Below, in pieces: positions 43,901-52,057 of a stretch of DNA of 64,000 bases. The stretch lies in assembly GCA_028687435.1 (NCBI GenBank), contig JAQUAF010000024.1, positions 1-64,000 on the forward strand. Direction: 5' to 3'. Position 1 is the stretch's first letter, and the number at the start of each line of letters is the position of its first letter. Below the pieces are notes generated by a model. That model was not told where the DNA came from. It made no database searches and saw only the letters and a program-made list of their open reading frames with translations. The translations under genes were made by a program, and so were the position numbers. Origin of the DNA: Verrucomicrobiia bacterium. Lineage in GTDB: Bacteria > Verrucomicrobiota > Verrucomicrobiia > JABWAM01.

Positions 43901-45007
43901 GGCCCGCCTTCGTCTGACTTCGGCGCGGCAAGCGGCATGAGCGTTGCGGCGTTCCTGAACGCGGTTAAGGAGAGTAAATCGGAGATCGCTTCGGATAAAT
44001 TCAAGCAGACCGAGTCCATGTTGTGGGACGGGCTGGCCTTGCTGCAACGGGGCGAGGAGACGTTTAGTGTTGAGCCGCATGTGAGCGGTGGCGTTCCTCT
44101 TGTGTCGAATGATGGCGTCATCATCAGTGATTTCTTGGGGACCACCCTCGGAACCGTGAAAGGCGAGACCTTCACTCCTATGTCCTTGACCGCTTTCGGT
44201 GAAGCATCACGAGAGGTCGGTGCCCAAGCCAAGAGTTTTTACACGGGCAAGCCGTGGGATGCCGATTTGCAGGGATACAATTTCCTCTACCGGAATTATC
44301 AGCCTGGCCTGGCCCGGTGGACCATGGTTGATCCGAGTGGGTTCCCGGATGGGGTGAATAATTTTGCATATGCACCGGTGCCGACAAATGGATTGGATCC
44401 GCTGGGGTTGGTGGCAATTACTACTACCTATACAACTGGATTGAATACGGGGAGTACTTCTGGTCTTATTTCACCGCTAACGACGCAATTTGCAACGTTA
44501 AAAGCAACATCTCACACAGATTCTGGTGGTAAGACTTGCTATCAAGCTGTTATTGATAAGGCTTTTGCATTTTCTTATGCAATCAATGTTATTCTTCCTC
44601 AGGTTGGGTTGATGTATAAAGACGGCCTTTTTGATGAGGAGTTTTTTAATACAACTGGTATACATGAAAGTTGGCATCAGACCTATCTGGTTGCATTGTT
44701 GGCATCAACGTATGGAGTATTGGAAAGTTGGTCCGGCTCGTATCTTAGTGGACATTACACAAGCGAGGATGCTGCGATTAATGGCGCAAGAAATGATATC
44801 TCAAGCGCCATCGGCACGGCTTTTGATTTATTTCGTGCGAATATTTATAAGGATCTTGATTATGAAAGCTCGGCTGATTCATATTGTCATATAGTCAATG
44901 GTGTATGGCGTTCGATAAATCCTGACTGGGGTTATGCGGCTGTAAATTATGCAAGAAGCATTTCAATCAATTTTACCATAGGCAATGGAAACTGTAATTG
45001 CGAATAA
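40982..45007 (+). CDS. Exported Rhs/YD-repeat polymorphic toxin with HESWH-containing C-terminal domain
   Basis: 1341 residues with a signal peptide (FVLLLFVAVLTMFSRASA). YD/RHS repeats fill about 350-1080 (YDSYGRLARQI, YEHDSLGRVAAM, YDKAGQLVAV). The core closes with GYNFLYRNYQPGLARWTMVD and the DPLGL motif at 1139-1143. From 1144 a 198-residue domain of quite different, AT-rich composition follows. It contains H1228-E-S-W-H1232, a zinc-peptidase-like HExxH, and SEDAAINGA with E1262 as a possible third ligand. This matches polymorphic toxins, in which the repeat cage carries a swappable effector. I recognise no family for the tip. It interrupts the cobalamin locus on the opposite strand. No transport partners (VgrG, TcB) are visible. 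Confidence 0.88.
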   Translation: MKKFVLLLFVAVLTMFSRASAEPLSWEATPMKLGLVNVMDQSWGIERVIGVTRAAPEFTMPVQLIWENKETCGLFGFQFRSPQLESRLIPRTEEVMEWKTPWGADMGMVKGKTGNHFTDYTREWTAARQGTLHFVISRKDGWQFSYAKGYLQEVQAPHGRRLVFRYQSKNLLTAVVQVNPQGGAEWPLVEIVSDPATERAQSIKIAGVVSKFSFAREGEDASLRLASWSRGKAPAEKFEYGTAGVLRTITAPSGRQTVLQCEFEKAPPKEKEKADAKKPDQPKIAHSVLVSDGTLKYAYSCGVDTKGPLSRKGVSATDKLGRTQNVNFSRQRGMLTLTDAAGQTTTVKYYRRLGCVYDYKLRSVRNEQGQVLVENKYDDDGNLIWSKDVLGNVTQYTVDGKGRVVRVDRAAAGGGASETVAKFLFDGSGNLVRTLDALNQAVELRYAATGELIGLTDKEGLKREISWDARGFVTSVRNAAGRCEKLEYDSYGRLARQISADGVVNEFVFNDAGQMSEVKQLLPGAAKDKALTVVKRTFDADGRLLMQTDALGRTSRNEFDSEGHLIASINPAGVATRYERDEVGRLKAFWLERATPNSVEPRASSVEQSMMGRVSFERDALDRILKQTNAIGQEQTWQFDKQGRLAGKDNGVQPVRYSYNKLGQTVAVDYGHGNVLKYEHDSLGRVAAMTTPTSSARYSFDKLGRITEIKMTRGKENASLQYGYTPSGKKASVAWSRSDGVSTKSGKTEYRFNPAGQLADLVTDGKAVAHYVYAENGTLREKQLVDGTRVIYSNDAQGRITGMAVVTEKGKTLTNVTYTWDAAGQLTSRTWDRVRQDYSYDKAGQLVAVTSSDPKKLPSEKYAFDLAGNMVEKSVGGIKTSMTYDTANRLLAASVMNQVSGVKEEKNFKYDNAGRLVAEMIGDKSTRYQYGLFEKTSGVIKPDGSRVGFDYWPSGQISAKGSLPPMIQQQGEDGPPSSDFGAASGMSVAAFLNAVKESKSEIASDKFKQTESMLWDGLALLQRGEETFSVEPHVSGGVPLVSNDGVIISDFLGTTLGTVKGETFTPMSLTAFGEASREVGAQAKSFYTGKPWDADLQGYNFLYRNYQPGLARWTMVDPSGFPDGVNNFAYAPVPTNGLDPLGLVAITTTYTTGLNTGSTSGLISPLTTQFATLKATSHTDSGGKTCYQAVIDKAFAFSYAINVILPQVGLMYKDGLFDEEFFNTTGIHESWHQTYLVALLASTYGVLESWSGSYLSGHYTSEDAAINGARNDISSAIGTAFDLFRANIYKDLDYESSADSYCHIVNGVWRSINPDWGYAAVNYARSISINFTIGNGNCNCE

Positions 45008-45064
45008 GGAAACGGGGACAGCTTCGATTTCACATCGCTAATATTTGGAAAGGTTGAATAGTTC

Positions 45065-45535
45065 ATGAAACATATTCTATTTTTTATTGTAATTTTATCG
45101 ATTAATTTGACCCTTGCGGATGAAAAATCACCGATGATAGATGAAACAATGTTATGTAAAAATATTGAAAATTTTTACGATCAATTAATCATATTAAAAT
45201 TGAGAAAAGGAAAAGGTTTTGATGATATTATCGAAAACATTAGTTATTTAATTTTGGCAGCTGAAAAATATTCAAATGGAAGTCCGCGATTGGATGAAAT
45301 TCTTGTAAAATTACAGAAGGACTATGGGGAAGTGCCTGTCTCCCGTCATATTATGAGCTCACGAGAACTCAATAAATTTATTCTTCAATTGGCCAATGAT
45401 GAAAGTGGGTTTGTATTTCAGGGGCATTTTCATAAAATAATGTTTTTGTCCGAATTTATTCATAATGCAAAACAGGAAATCAGCAAACGTTCTGGATTTA
45501 AATTTACCGAAGTCCCGGTTAGACGCTCTCAATGA
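45065..45535 (+). CDS. Probable immunity protein for the Rhs toxin (exported, uncharacterised)
   Basis: 156 residues, AT-rich like the toxin tip and unlike the rest of the window. A clear signal peptide (ILFFIVILSINLTLA) is followed by a mostly helical, charged protein (KNIENFYDQLIILKLRKGK, ISYLILAAEKYSNGS, LSEFIHNAKQEISKRSG). It starts 57 bases after the Rhs stop, the usual place for the cognate immunity gene. Export suggests that the toxin domain acts in the periplasm or at the surface. I do not recognise the family, so the role rests on position, size, composition and export signal. Confidence 0.62.
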   Translation: MKHILFFIVILSINLTLADEKSPMIDETMLCKNIENFYDQLIILKLRKGKGFDDIIENISYLILAAEKYSNGSPRLDEILVKLQKDYGEVPVSRHIMSSRELNKFILQLANDESGFVFQGHFHKIMFLSEFIHNAKQEISKRSGFKFTEVPVRRSQ

Positions 45536-45627
45536 TGTTCCCTTGCAAATTAAAGCCTGAACAGGGGGGAGTTTTGATGCAAATTGCCTGAATAAGGTGA
45601 GGAGGAAAAGGCAGGATGCGGCACGTG

Positions 45628-46989
45628 TCAGCGGTCGGTCAAATGCCGCCAGAGATTGGAATAAAAATGAAGGTGAATATAGGATGCCCAGATGTTGTTG
45701 AGGCGGAGGCCGGCTGTTTCTTCCCGGTGGTCGCGGTTGTATCGGAGCTTGTAGCAGGGGGCGAGAGAGGGATCTGACCGGGTGATGGTTGACCAGTGGA
45801 ATTCGTGGCCGCGCAGAACCGCGCCGGTTGGGCCAAGGGGTCCGGGCGCCAGGGTGGCTGCGGTGACGTAGCCAAGCCGTTGGAGACGATCCTGCATGGC
45901 GGTTTCAATGGGCAGCGCGCCGCACATGGCGAAGGATCGTTTTTTCAGGTCAATGAGTTTTTGTCCGAGAAACATCAACCCGCCGCATTCGGCGTAGATG
46001 GGGCCGCCGGACGCGGCGTAGGCGCGAACGCTTTCCCGCAGGCTGGCATTGGCTTCCAGTTGTTCGGCGAAAAGTTCCGGAAAACCGCCTCCAAGATAGA
46101 GTCCATCCAGATGTTCCGGCAGGCTTGTGTCTTTGAGAGGGGAAAACGGGACCAGTTCAATGCCCTGTTCGCGCAGCAAGTCGAGGTTGTCCTCGTAATA
46201 AAAATGAAACGCTTCGTCGAGGGCAATGCCAAGACGGATTTTTGCGGCCGGTGTAATGGTGGAACCGGGAGGAGGAACAGGGCGGGGCTGGCGGGTCAGC
46301 GACAGCAAACGGTTGAGGTCCATGCGTTGGGTGACGGCTTCCGCCAGGGAATCATACCAAGCGTCGGACTGTTGGGTTTCGGTGTCAGCCATCAGTCCGA
46401 GGTGTCTTTCGGGAATTTCCCATTGTTTGTCGCCCGGCAGCCAGCCCAGAAGAGGTGGGAGACGGGCGGCGGCCAGGGATTCGGAGAGCAGGTTGGCATG
46501 ACGCTCGGAGCCGACCCGGTTGGCGATGACGCCGATGATGTTTACGCCGGTCTCGAAGCGGGCGTAACCGCCGACCATGGCGGCGATGGATCGGGCCATG
46601 CCGCGCCCGTTGACGACCAGAATGACCGGCAACGCCAGAAGTTTTGCCACATGCGCCGTGCTGCCCGTGATGTCGGCGGGGGATGCGCCATCGAAAAGGC
46701 CCATCACGCCTTCCACGACAGAGATATCGGCATGGGCTGAGGCGCGGCGATAGGAAAGATCGACTCCGTCTTCGCCCATCATCCATGGGTCGAGATTCCG
46801 GGATGCGGCGCCGCTGGCGCGGCGGTGATGTCCGGCGTCGAGATAATCGGGACCGCATTTGAAAGGTTGAACCCGCAATCCGCGTTTGCGCAGCGCCGCC
46901 AGCAGGCCGAGGGCAAGAGTGGTCTTGCCCACTCCGGATTGCGTGCCAGCCAGGCAAAAGGCGGAAAAATTCATGGCGTCAGATTTCAT
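45628..46989 (-). CDS. cbiA: Cobyrinic acid a,c-diamide synthase
   Basis: 453 residues. The N-terminal P-loop domain reads FCLAGTQSGVGKTTLALGLLAAL, with KCGPDYLD and VVEGVMGLFDG, the dethiobiotin-synthetase-like fold that activates the carboxylates with ATP. The C-terminal class I glutaminase has LYLGGGFPELFAEQL and IYAECGGLMFLG with the catalytic Cys, and ends HLHFYSN. It amidates side chains a and c of cobyrinate. It overlaps the cbiF-G-H fusion by 11 bases; ATG 46974 is an alternative start without overlap. It is downstream of that fusion and faces the Rhs unit. Confidence 0.95.
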   Translation of the reverse strand: MKSDAMNFSAFCLAGTQSGVGKTTLALGLLAALRKRGLRVQPFKCGPDYLDAGHHRRASGAASRNLDPWMMGEDGVDLSYRRASAHADISVVEGVMGLFDGASPADITGSTAHVAKLLALPVILVVNGRGMARSIAAMVGGYARFETGVNIIGVIANRVGSERHANLLSESLAAARLPPLLGWLPGDKQWEIPERHLGLMADTETQQSDAWYDSLAEAVTQRMDLNRLLSLTRQPRPVPPPGSTITPAAKIRLGIALDEAFHFYYEDNLDLLREQGIELVPFSPLKDTSLPEHLDGLYLGGGFPELFAEQLEANASLRESVRAYAASGGPIYAECGGLMFLGQKLIDLKKRSFAMCGALPIETAMQDRLQRLGYVTAATLAPGPLGPTGAVLRGHEFHWSTITRSDPSLAPCYKLRYNRDHREETAGLRLNNIWASYIHLHFYSNLWRHLTDR

Positions 46990-49600
46990 AACCGCGCCGG
47001 GTGAAGAGGCGGTTGTTCCAGATGCGGGTTTGAGAATTGCCGATGATTACGATGGTGAACATGTCCACCCGGGCCGCCGGCAGATCGCCAAGGGGGCCGA
47101 GCCAGAGGGTTTGTTCGGGACGGCCGGCGTGACGAACCAAGCCGGCTGCGGTGGCGCCGCCGCGGTGTTCGATGAACAATTTTAATGCGGTGTCGAGGAG
47201 TTCGGTGCGTTTTGCGCTGCGCGGATTGTAGAGGGCGCAGACAAAATCCCCCGCAGCCGCCTGGCGGAGGCGTTGCAAGATGACTTTTCGCGGGGTCAAC
47301 TGGTCGGAGAGGCTGATGACGGCAAAATCGTTGGATAGCGGCGCGCCCAGGACGCTGGCGGCCACGGTGGCGGCGGTCAGGCCGGGAACGACTTCCAAGG
47401 GGAGATCCGGAAGATTTCGTTGTTCCAAAAGTTCGTGCAACAGGCCGGCCATGCCATAGATGCCGGCATCTCCCGAGGAAATCACGGCCACGGTGGCGCC
47501 CGCGAGGGCTTCGTCAATGGCCTGGGTGCAGCGTTCCACTTCCGAGCGCATGCCGGAACGAAGCACCCGTTTGCCGGAGGTCAGGTCGGCGATGAGATCG
47601 CAGTAAGCGTCATAACCGACAATGACATCGGATTGGCGGATGGCTTCCAGCAGTTGGGGAGTCCGCCATATTGCGGGGCCGGGACCGATGCCCGCTGCGA
47701 AAAGATGTCCGGGGCCTGTTTTTTTCCGGGAAACCGTGGCGATGGCCAGGGTGATATCGCCGGCCTTTTGTTTGGCGAGCAGGAGATGTCCCCCGCCTGC
47801 CAGAAGCGCGGCGGCTTCGGCAACCGAGGGGGTGCCGGTGGCTTTTTCGACGGCGCTGGAAGGATTGGGAACGGACAGGGTTTTGAGTTGTTCGGCGGGA
47901 AAGGCGCGCAGGGGCCAATTGTTTGCGCATGTCCATTCCCGCAGGCCGGGTTCGTTTTCCTTGATGTCGATGGTGGCCACGCCGGCGATTTGGGAGTTGA
48001 CGATGCCGAGGTCGTCCAGAAAAGGTCTGACCTTGGTTTCAATGGTTTCCCGGGAAGCGCCCCGGTTGCAGCCAATGCCCAGCATCACCGGTTGCCGGCG
48101 CAATTGCAGGACGGGTAGATGGGAGGGGATTTGTTCGGGAGGGATGTCGAGAGTCGAGAGACCTTCCAGATCGGCGGGCGGCCCGGCCTTTGGAATTCCG
48201 GCAAGATGAACCAGATTGGGACGGGCGCCGAAGAATTGGCGGAATGCTTTTTCGGGCCAGACAACGCCGATGCGTTTGCCGGACAGCAGAAGGCTGTTGA
48301 GTGGTTTGATGGCGGCGGGATTGACGATTTCCCAGTGAAGCTGGGCTGCGGCATCGTCAAAGGATGGAATTCCCTGGCAGTCCGTGGCCGTGGTAATGAC
48401 CGGGACGCCGCCTGTCAGACCGGCGACGCATTCGGCGAGGCGGTTGGCGCCGCCGATGTGGCCGCTGAGGAGACTGATGGCATGCCGCCCGTTTTCATCG
48501 CAAACCACCACGGCCGGATCATGGGTTTTGCCTTGCAGGAGAGGGGCAATTTTTCGTGTGACAATGCCCGCGGCCATGATGAAAATATGTCCGGCAAAAC
48601 GGTTCCAATTTTGACTGATGATTTGATCCAGGCGGGTGGGGTCGAAAAGTGTTGGAGGAAAGGTGGACAATCCGGCGTCTTCGGCATGTTTTTCGGAAAG
48701 AAAAACCGTGGCGCCGAGGGATTGGCCGAGCCGGTTGGCCAACTGGCAGCCGGGAGCGGTGAGCGCATAGATCGCCATGGAACCCTGAAACCGGGCGGCA
48801 GCGGATGTTGTTTTTTCAACAGATGATGGGGGGACGCCGGTTGCTTCGCGATAACCGTGGCTGAAATCGGCGGCGTAGAGGCGGGAGGCTTTGCCGCCCC
48901 GGCGCAGGGCCGGTCCGACCATGACAATGGCCTGGCGGGAGATGCCTTCATTGGATACTTGGCGGGCGATGTCGCTCAAATGGCCGCGCAGGATTTTTTC
49001 GTCGTCCCAACTGGCGCGCGAAACAACGATGACGGGAGTGTCGGGAGAGTATCCGCCCGCGAGGAGATCGGCCACTGTTCCCTCCATGTCGCCCGCGCTG
49101 AGAAACAAGGCCAGGGTGGCGCCGTGACGCGCCAGTTCGGCGAGTTCTTGTCCGGCAGGCACCGGCGTGCGTCCGGCGCGGCGGGTCAGAATGATGGTTT
49201 GGGACACTTCCGGCAGGGTGAGTTCGACTTTGGCGGCCGCTGCTGCGGCAAAAACCGAACTGACCCCCGGGATGACCTCATAGGCCACACCCAGCTTGTC
49301 CAGTTCATCCATTTGTTCGGCAATGGCGCCGTAGATCGCCGGATCGCCCGTGTGCAGACGAAGGACTTTTTTGCCGGCCTTGACGCTCTCGGACAGCGTC
49401 CGGATGATCGCGGGCAAATCCATGGCGGCGCTGTCGTGGATGACACAGCCCGGTTTTGCAAATTGCAGAACCGAAGGATTGACGAGGGAACCGGCGAAAA
49501 CGATGAGGTCCGCCTCGCCGATCGCCTCACGGCAGCGAAGGGTGAGCAAATCCACGGCGCCCGGACCGGCGCCGGCAAAGGTGACGAGGCCGGTTTTCAT
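46979..49600 (-). CDS. CbiF-CbiG-CbiH triple fusion
   Basis: 873 residues holding three consecutive ring-contraction steps. 1-255 is CbiF (C11-methyltransferase): FAGAGPGAVDLLTLRC, LRLHTGDPAIYGA, VIPGVSSVFAAAA, IILTRRAGRTPVP. 275-625 is CbiG, which opens the delta-lactone: AIYALTAPGCQLANRL, IMAAGIVTRKIAPLL, LLSGHIGGANRLAE, then CbiG_C from GIGCNRGASRETIE. About 628-873 is CbiH (C17-methyltransferase): LFAAGIGPGPAIW, VISSGDAGIYGMAGLL, VVPGLTAATVAAS, VCALYNPRS. CbiH normally acts before CbiF, so the order in the chain is not the reaction order. Start overlaps the rhuM stop (ATGA). Confidence 0.95.
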   Translation of the reverse strand: MKTGLVTFAGAGPGAVDLLTLRCREAIGEADLIVFAGSLVNPSVLQFAKPGCVIHDSAAMDLPAIIRTLSESVKAGKKVLRLHTGDPAIYGAIAEQMDELDKLGVAYEVIPGVSSVFAAAAAAKVELTLPEVSQTIILTRRAGRTPVPAGQELAELARHGATLALFLSAGDMEGTVADLLAGGYSPDTPVIVVSRASWDDEKILRGHLSDIARQVSNEGISRQAIVMVGPALRRGGKASRLYAADFSHGYREATGVPPSSVEKTTSAAARFQGSMAIYALTAPGCQLANRLGQSLGATVFLSEKHAEDAGLSTFPPTLFDPTRLDQIISQNWNRFAGHIFIMAAGIVTRKIAPLLQGKTHDPAVVVCDENGRHAISLLSGHIGGANRLAECVAGLTGGVPVITTATDCQGIPSFDDAAAQLHWEIVNPAAIKPLNSLLLSGKRIGVVWPEKAFRQFFGARPNLVHLAGIPKAGPPADLEGLSTLDIPPEQIPSHLPVLQLRRQPVMLGIGCNRGASRETIETKVRPFLDDLGIVNSQIAGVATIDIKENEPGLREWTCANNWPLRAFPAEQLKTLSVPNPSSAVEKATGTPSVAEAAALLAGGGHLLLAKQKAGDITLAIATVSRKKTGPGHLFAAGIGPGPAIWRTPQLLEAIRQSDVIVGYDAYCDLIADLTSGKRVLRSGMRSEVERCTQAIDEALAGATVAVISSGDAGIYGMAGLLHELLEQRNLPDLPLEVVPGLTAATVAASVLGAPLSNDFAVISLSDQLTPRKVILQRLRQAAAGDFVCALYNPRSAKRTELLDTALKLFIEHRGGATAAGLVRHAGRPEQTLWLGPLGDLPAARVDMFTIVIIGNSQTRIWNNRLFTRRGYEI

Positions 49601-50649
49601 GGTTTGGATTTTGCTGGTTTTTTTCGTTTGAGAGTGGATGGTAGTTGTTTGATTGCCTTTTCAAAATCTCCATCCTTCAGATCAATCTGCCGGATCCGAT
49701 CAAGATTGAATTTTGCATATTCCATTTCGGCAACTTCCGTGGCCAACTGGTGGGAAATTTTGCCGGAATGCATTAGAATATTACGATCATTGACGGATAG
49801 AAAAGCATTGAGCTTGGCGATCCAGTCGCGCATGTGCATGGGAACGCGTCGCATGGCTTGCCCTTCCGCAAACAGGAGATATTGCTCGACGAGATTGTTT
49901 AAAGCAGCCAGTTCTTCTTGGGTGAGGTAGTTTTTGGCGATGGAGACATCCTCCTTGCGCACCTTTGCCCCCCGCCAGTTGGTCAAGCCCATGTTTGGTT
50001 TGGCGCTGTCAGCCCGGCTATGAATGATTTCTGCCGCTGTTTGTCCGGTAATGGCCCAATGCATTTTATTCTGCACGGTTTGAAAAAACTGGATGCTGAT
50101 CTCCAGTGTTGGATCGTAATCAATGCTGGTGGCGTAGATGTCTGTGATTTTTTGGTAAAAACGCCGTTCAGAAGTGCGAATGTCCTGAATTCTTCGGAGT
50201 AGTTCATCAAAGTAATCGAATGGCCGGTCGGGATTCTTCAGCCTCTCATCGTCGAGGATAAAGCCTTTGACAATAAACTCGCGAAGTTTTTGTGTAGCCC
50301 AGATTCGGAAACGGGTGGCAACAGCGCTTTTGACTCGATAGCCGACAGAGATAATGACATCGAGATTGTAGAAATCCATGGTTCGCGCAACTTCGCGGAT
50401 GCCCTCTCTGCGAACTGTTCGAAATTTTCGAATAGTTGCTGTTGGAGAAAGTTCGCAGCTCTCAAAAATTTCCTTGAGATGATAATTGATTGTTGGAACG
50501 CCCACTTGGAAGAGGTCGGACATTTGCTGTTGTGTTAGCCAGACGGTTTCATTTTCCAACCGCACCTCTATTTTTAGCCGTCCATCTTCGGCCGGATAAA
50601 TAAGCAGCTGTCCATGCGAAGGAGAATTGTATGTGGCGGGTGTGTGCAT
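49597..50649 (-). CDS. RhuM-family protein
   Basis: 350 residues with the RhuM pattern: LENETVWLTQQQMSDLFQVGVPTINYHLKEIF, MDFYNLDVIISVGYRVKS, RFRIWATQKLREFIVKGF and, late, MHMRDWIAKLNAFLSVNDRNIL. The N-terminal part looks like a DNA-binding Bro/KilA-like unit. RhuM proteins were first noted on a Salmonella pathogenicity island and occur on mobile regions; the biochemical role is unknown. Here it sits inside the cobalamin operon, 58 bases after cbiE-T, and its stop codon overlaps the start of the cbiF-G-H fusion. It has no obvious metabolic link to the pathway. Confidence 0.92.
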   Translation of the reverse strand: MHTPATYNSPSHGQLLIYPAEDGRLKIEVRLENETVWLTQQQMSDLFQVGVPTINYHLKEIFESCELSPTATIRKFRTVRREGIREVARTMDFYNLDVIISVGYRVKSAVATRFRIWATQKLREFIVKGFILDDERLKNPDRPFDYFDELLRRIQDIRTSERRFYQKITDIYATSIDYDPTLEISIQFFQTVQNKMHWAITGQTAAEIIHSRADSAKPNMGLTNWRGAKVRKEDVSIAKNYLTQEELAALNNLVEQYLLFAEGQAMRRVPMHMRDWIAKLNAFLSVNDRNILMHSGKISHQLATEVAEMEYAKFNLDRIRQIDLKDGDFEKAIKQLPSTLKRKKPAKSKP

Positions 50650-50707
50650 GTTGGGCGATAGGGGCTAATTAAAGGGACAAGTTTAGCGTTGAAGTCATCT
50701 GTTGCGG

Positions 50708-51943
50708 TCAAAAAGGTTTTCGATACACAAAAAGGGTGATGGGATTTTGGGGCGCGAGGAGGGTTGCGCGGGCAAGGGGGCGGGAACGGCGGACGCTGAG
50801 TTCGATGATTTCGGCGGGGACGATGCCCTTGATGCGGGAGAGAAGATTTTGGGTTTCGAGGGTCACGGCTGCCGCGACCAGCGCGCCGCCCGGTTTCAGG
50901 CATTGGAAGGCTTTTTTCACAATGGCGGCAACCTTGGCGCCGCCTCCGCCCGCAAACACAGCGTCGGGGGCGGGAAGGCGTTTGATTTGCGTCAGGGCGT
51001 TTCCCTGCACAACTTGCAGGGCGACGCAGCCGGATCGCCGGGCGTTGCGCTCGATCGTGCGGCAGCGTCCGGGATGTTGCTCAACGGCGCAAACAGCAAG
51101 ACCGTGGCAGAGAAGGGATGCCTCGATGCCGACAGACCCGCTGCCGGCGCCCAAGTCCCACATGACCCCCGGTGTCAGGCGAAGTTTGGCCAGGACAACC
51201 GAGCGAACTTCCGGATGGGTGATCAGATCGCGTTCTTTTTCGTAGAGTTCATCGTCAAGGCCGAGGGGAAGGGAGGGAAATCCGTGGCCGGAGGGGCAAA
51301 GGATCAACATGGCCAGGCCGGTGACATTGCGGCGGCTGAGTTGACGCAGAGTACCAGTGAAGATCTTTTGTTTTTCCCCCAGGTTTGCGGCAATGGCCGC
51401 CGGGCGGTTTGCGGCGGGGGGATGGCGTTGGATCAGTTCGGCGGCGATTTTGGCCGGCGTCCGATGGTTGTCGCTGTAAACCGCCGCAAGCGGGGCTCGG
51501 AGAATTTCCCGCCAGGGCAGGGGCGCATTCCGCCCATGGACGGAAAAGAAACGGGCGTCATGCCATGGCATGGCCAAGGCGGCAAAGGCGTGTTGGGCGG
51601 CGGTGGTGTGGGGAAGGATTCGCAGCTTTTCCGGGGGAAGTTGTCCGGCAAAAAACCGGCCGATGCCGAAAAAAAGGCTGTCGCCGGAGGCGAGCACGGT
51701 CACCCGCCGGGTTTTGGCCAGCCGGCAAAGTTGGCCGGCGGTTTGGGAGGCGTGGGCTGCCAGGACGATGCGTTTGCCGTCAAAATCCGGGAACCAGGAT
51801 AGCAACCGCCTGCCTCCGGCAAGGATTTCGGCTGAGGCAATCGCCTGGCGATGAGTTGGCGGCAGTTGCTCCGGCTCAACGCCGCAACTGACAAGAGTCA
51901 GCCCTGGCGTCCGGTTTGTGAAAAAATTGCTTTTTTGGGGCAT
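50708..51943 (-). CDS. CbiE-CbiT fusion (C5,15-methyltransferase with decarboxylation)
   Basis: 411 residues. The first about 210 are CbiE, a tetrapyrrole methylase (LTLVSCGVEPEQLPPTHRQAI, VTVLASGDSLFFGIGRFF, PWREILRAPLAAVYSDN). From about 225 CbiT follows (GLDDELYEKERDLITHPEVR, MWDLGAGSGSVGIEASLL with the SAM loop, PDAVFAGGGGAKVAAIV). Together these methylate C5 and C15 and remove the acetate carboxyl at C12. Aerobic CobL has the same fused order. It is the first gene of the right-hand arm of the locus, and upstream 51944-52057 has no recognised riboswitch. Confidence 0.94.
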   Translation of the reverse strand: MPQKSNFFTNRTPGLTLVSCGVEPEQLPPTHRQAIASAEILAGGRRLLSWFPDFDGKRIVLAAHASQTAGQLCRLAKTRRVTVLASGDSLFFGIGRFFAGQLPPEKLRILPHTTAAQHAFAALAMPWHDARFFSVHGRNAPLPWREILRAPLAAVYSDNHRTPAKIAAELIQRHPPAANRPAAIAANLGEKQKIFTGTLRQLSRRNVTGLAMLILCPSGHGFPSLPLGLDDELYEKERDLITHPEVRSVVLAKLRLTPGVMWDLGAGSGSVGIEASLLCHGLAVCAVEQHPGRCRTIERNARRSGCVALQVVQGNALTQIKRLPAPDAVFAGGGGAKVAAIVKKAFQCLKPGGALVAAAVTLETQNLLSRIKGIVPAEIIELSVRRSRPLARATLLAPQNPITLFVYRKPF

Positions 51944-52057
51944 GGTTCAAGAGTGGATAACACTTCCAATGATAGGATTGATGTTTTCCGGACGCAAATT
52001 GTTTGTTCCTTGTCCATTGATGTGAATTTCTCTCGTCAGATTGAAACGCCTGAATTT

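Noticed and set aside
29459-51943. Large plus-strand frames across the cobalamin locus
   Set aside because: They are Gly/Ala-rich reverse readings of GC-rich genes whose minus-strand products match known families along their length.
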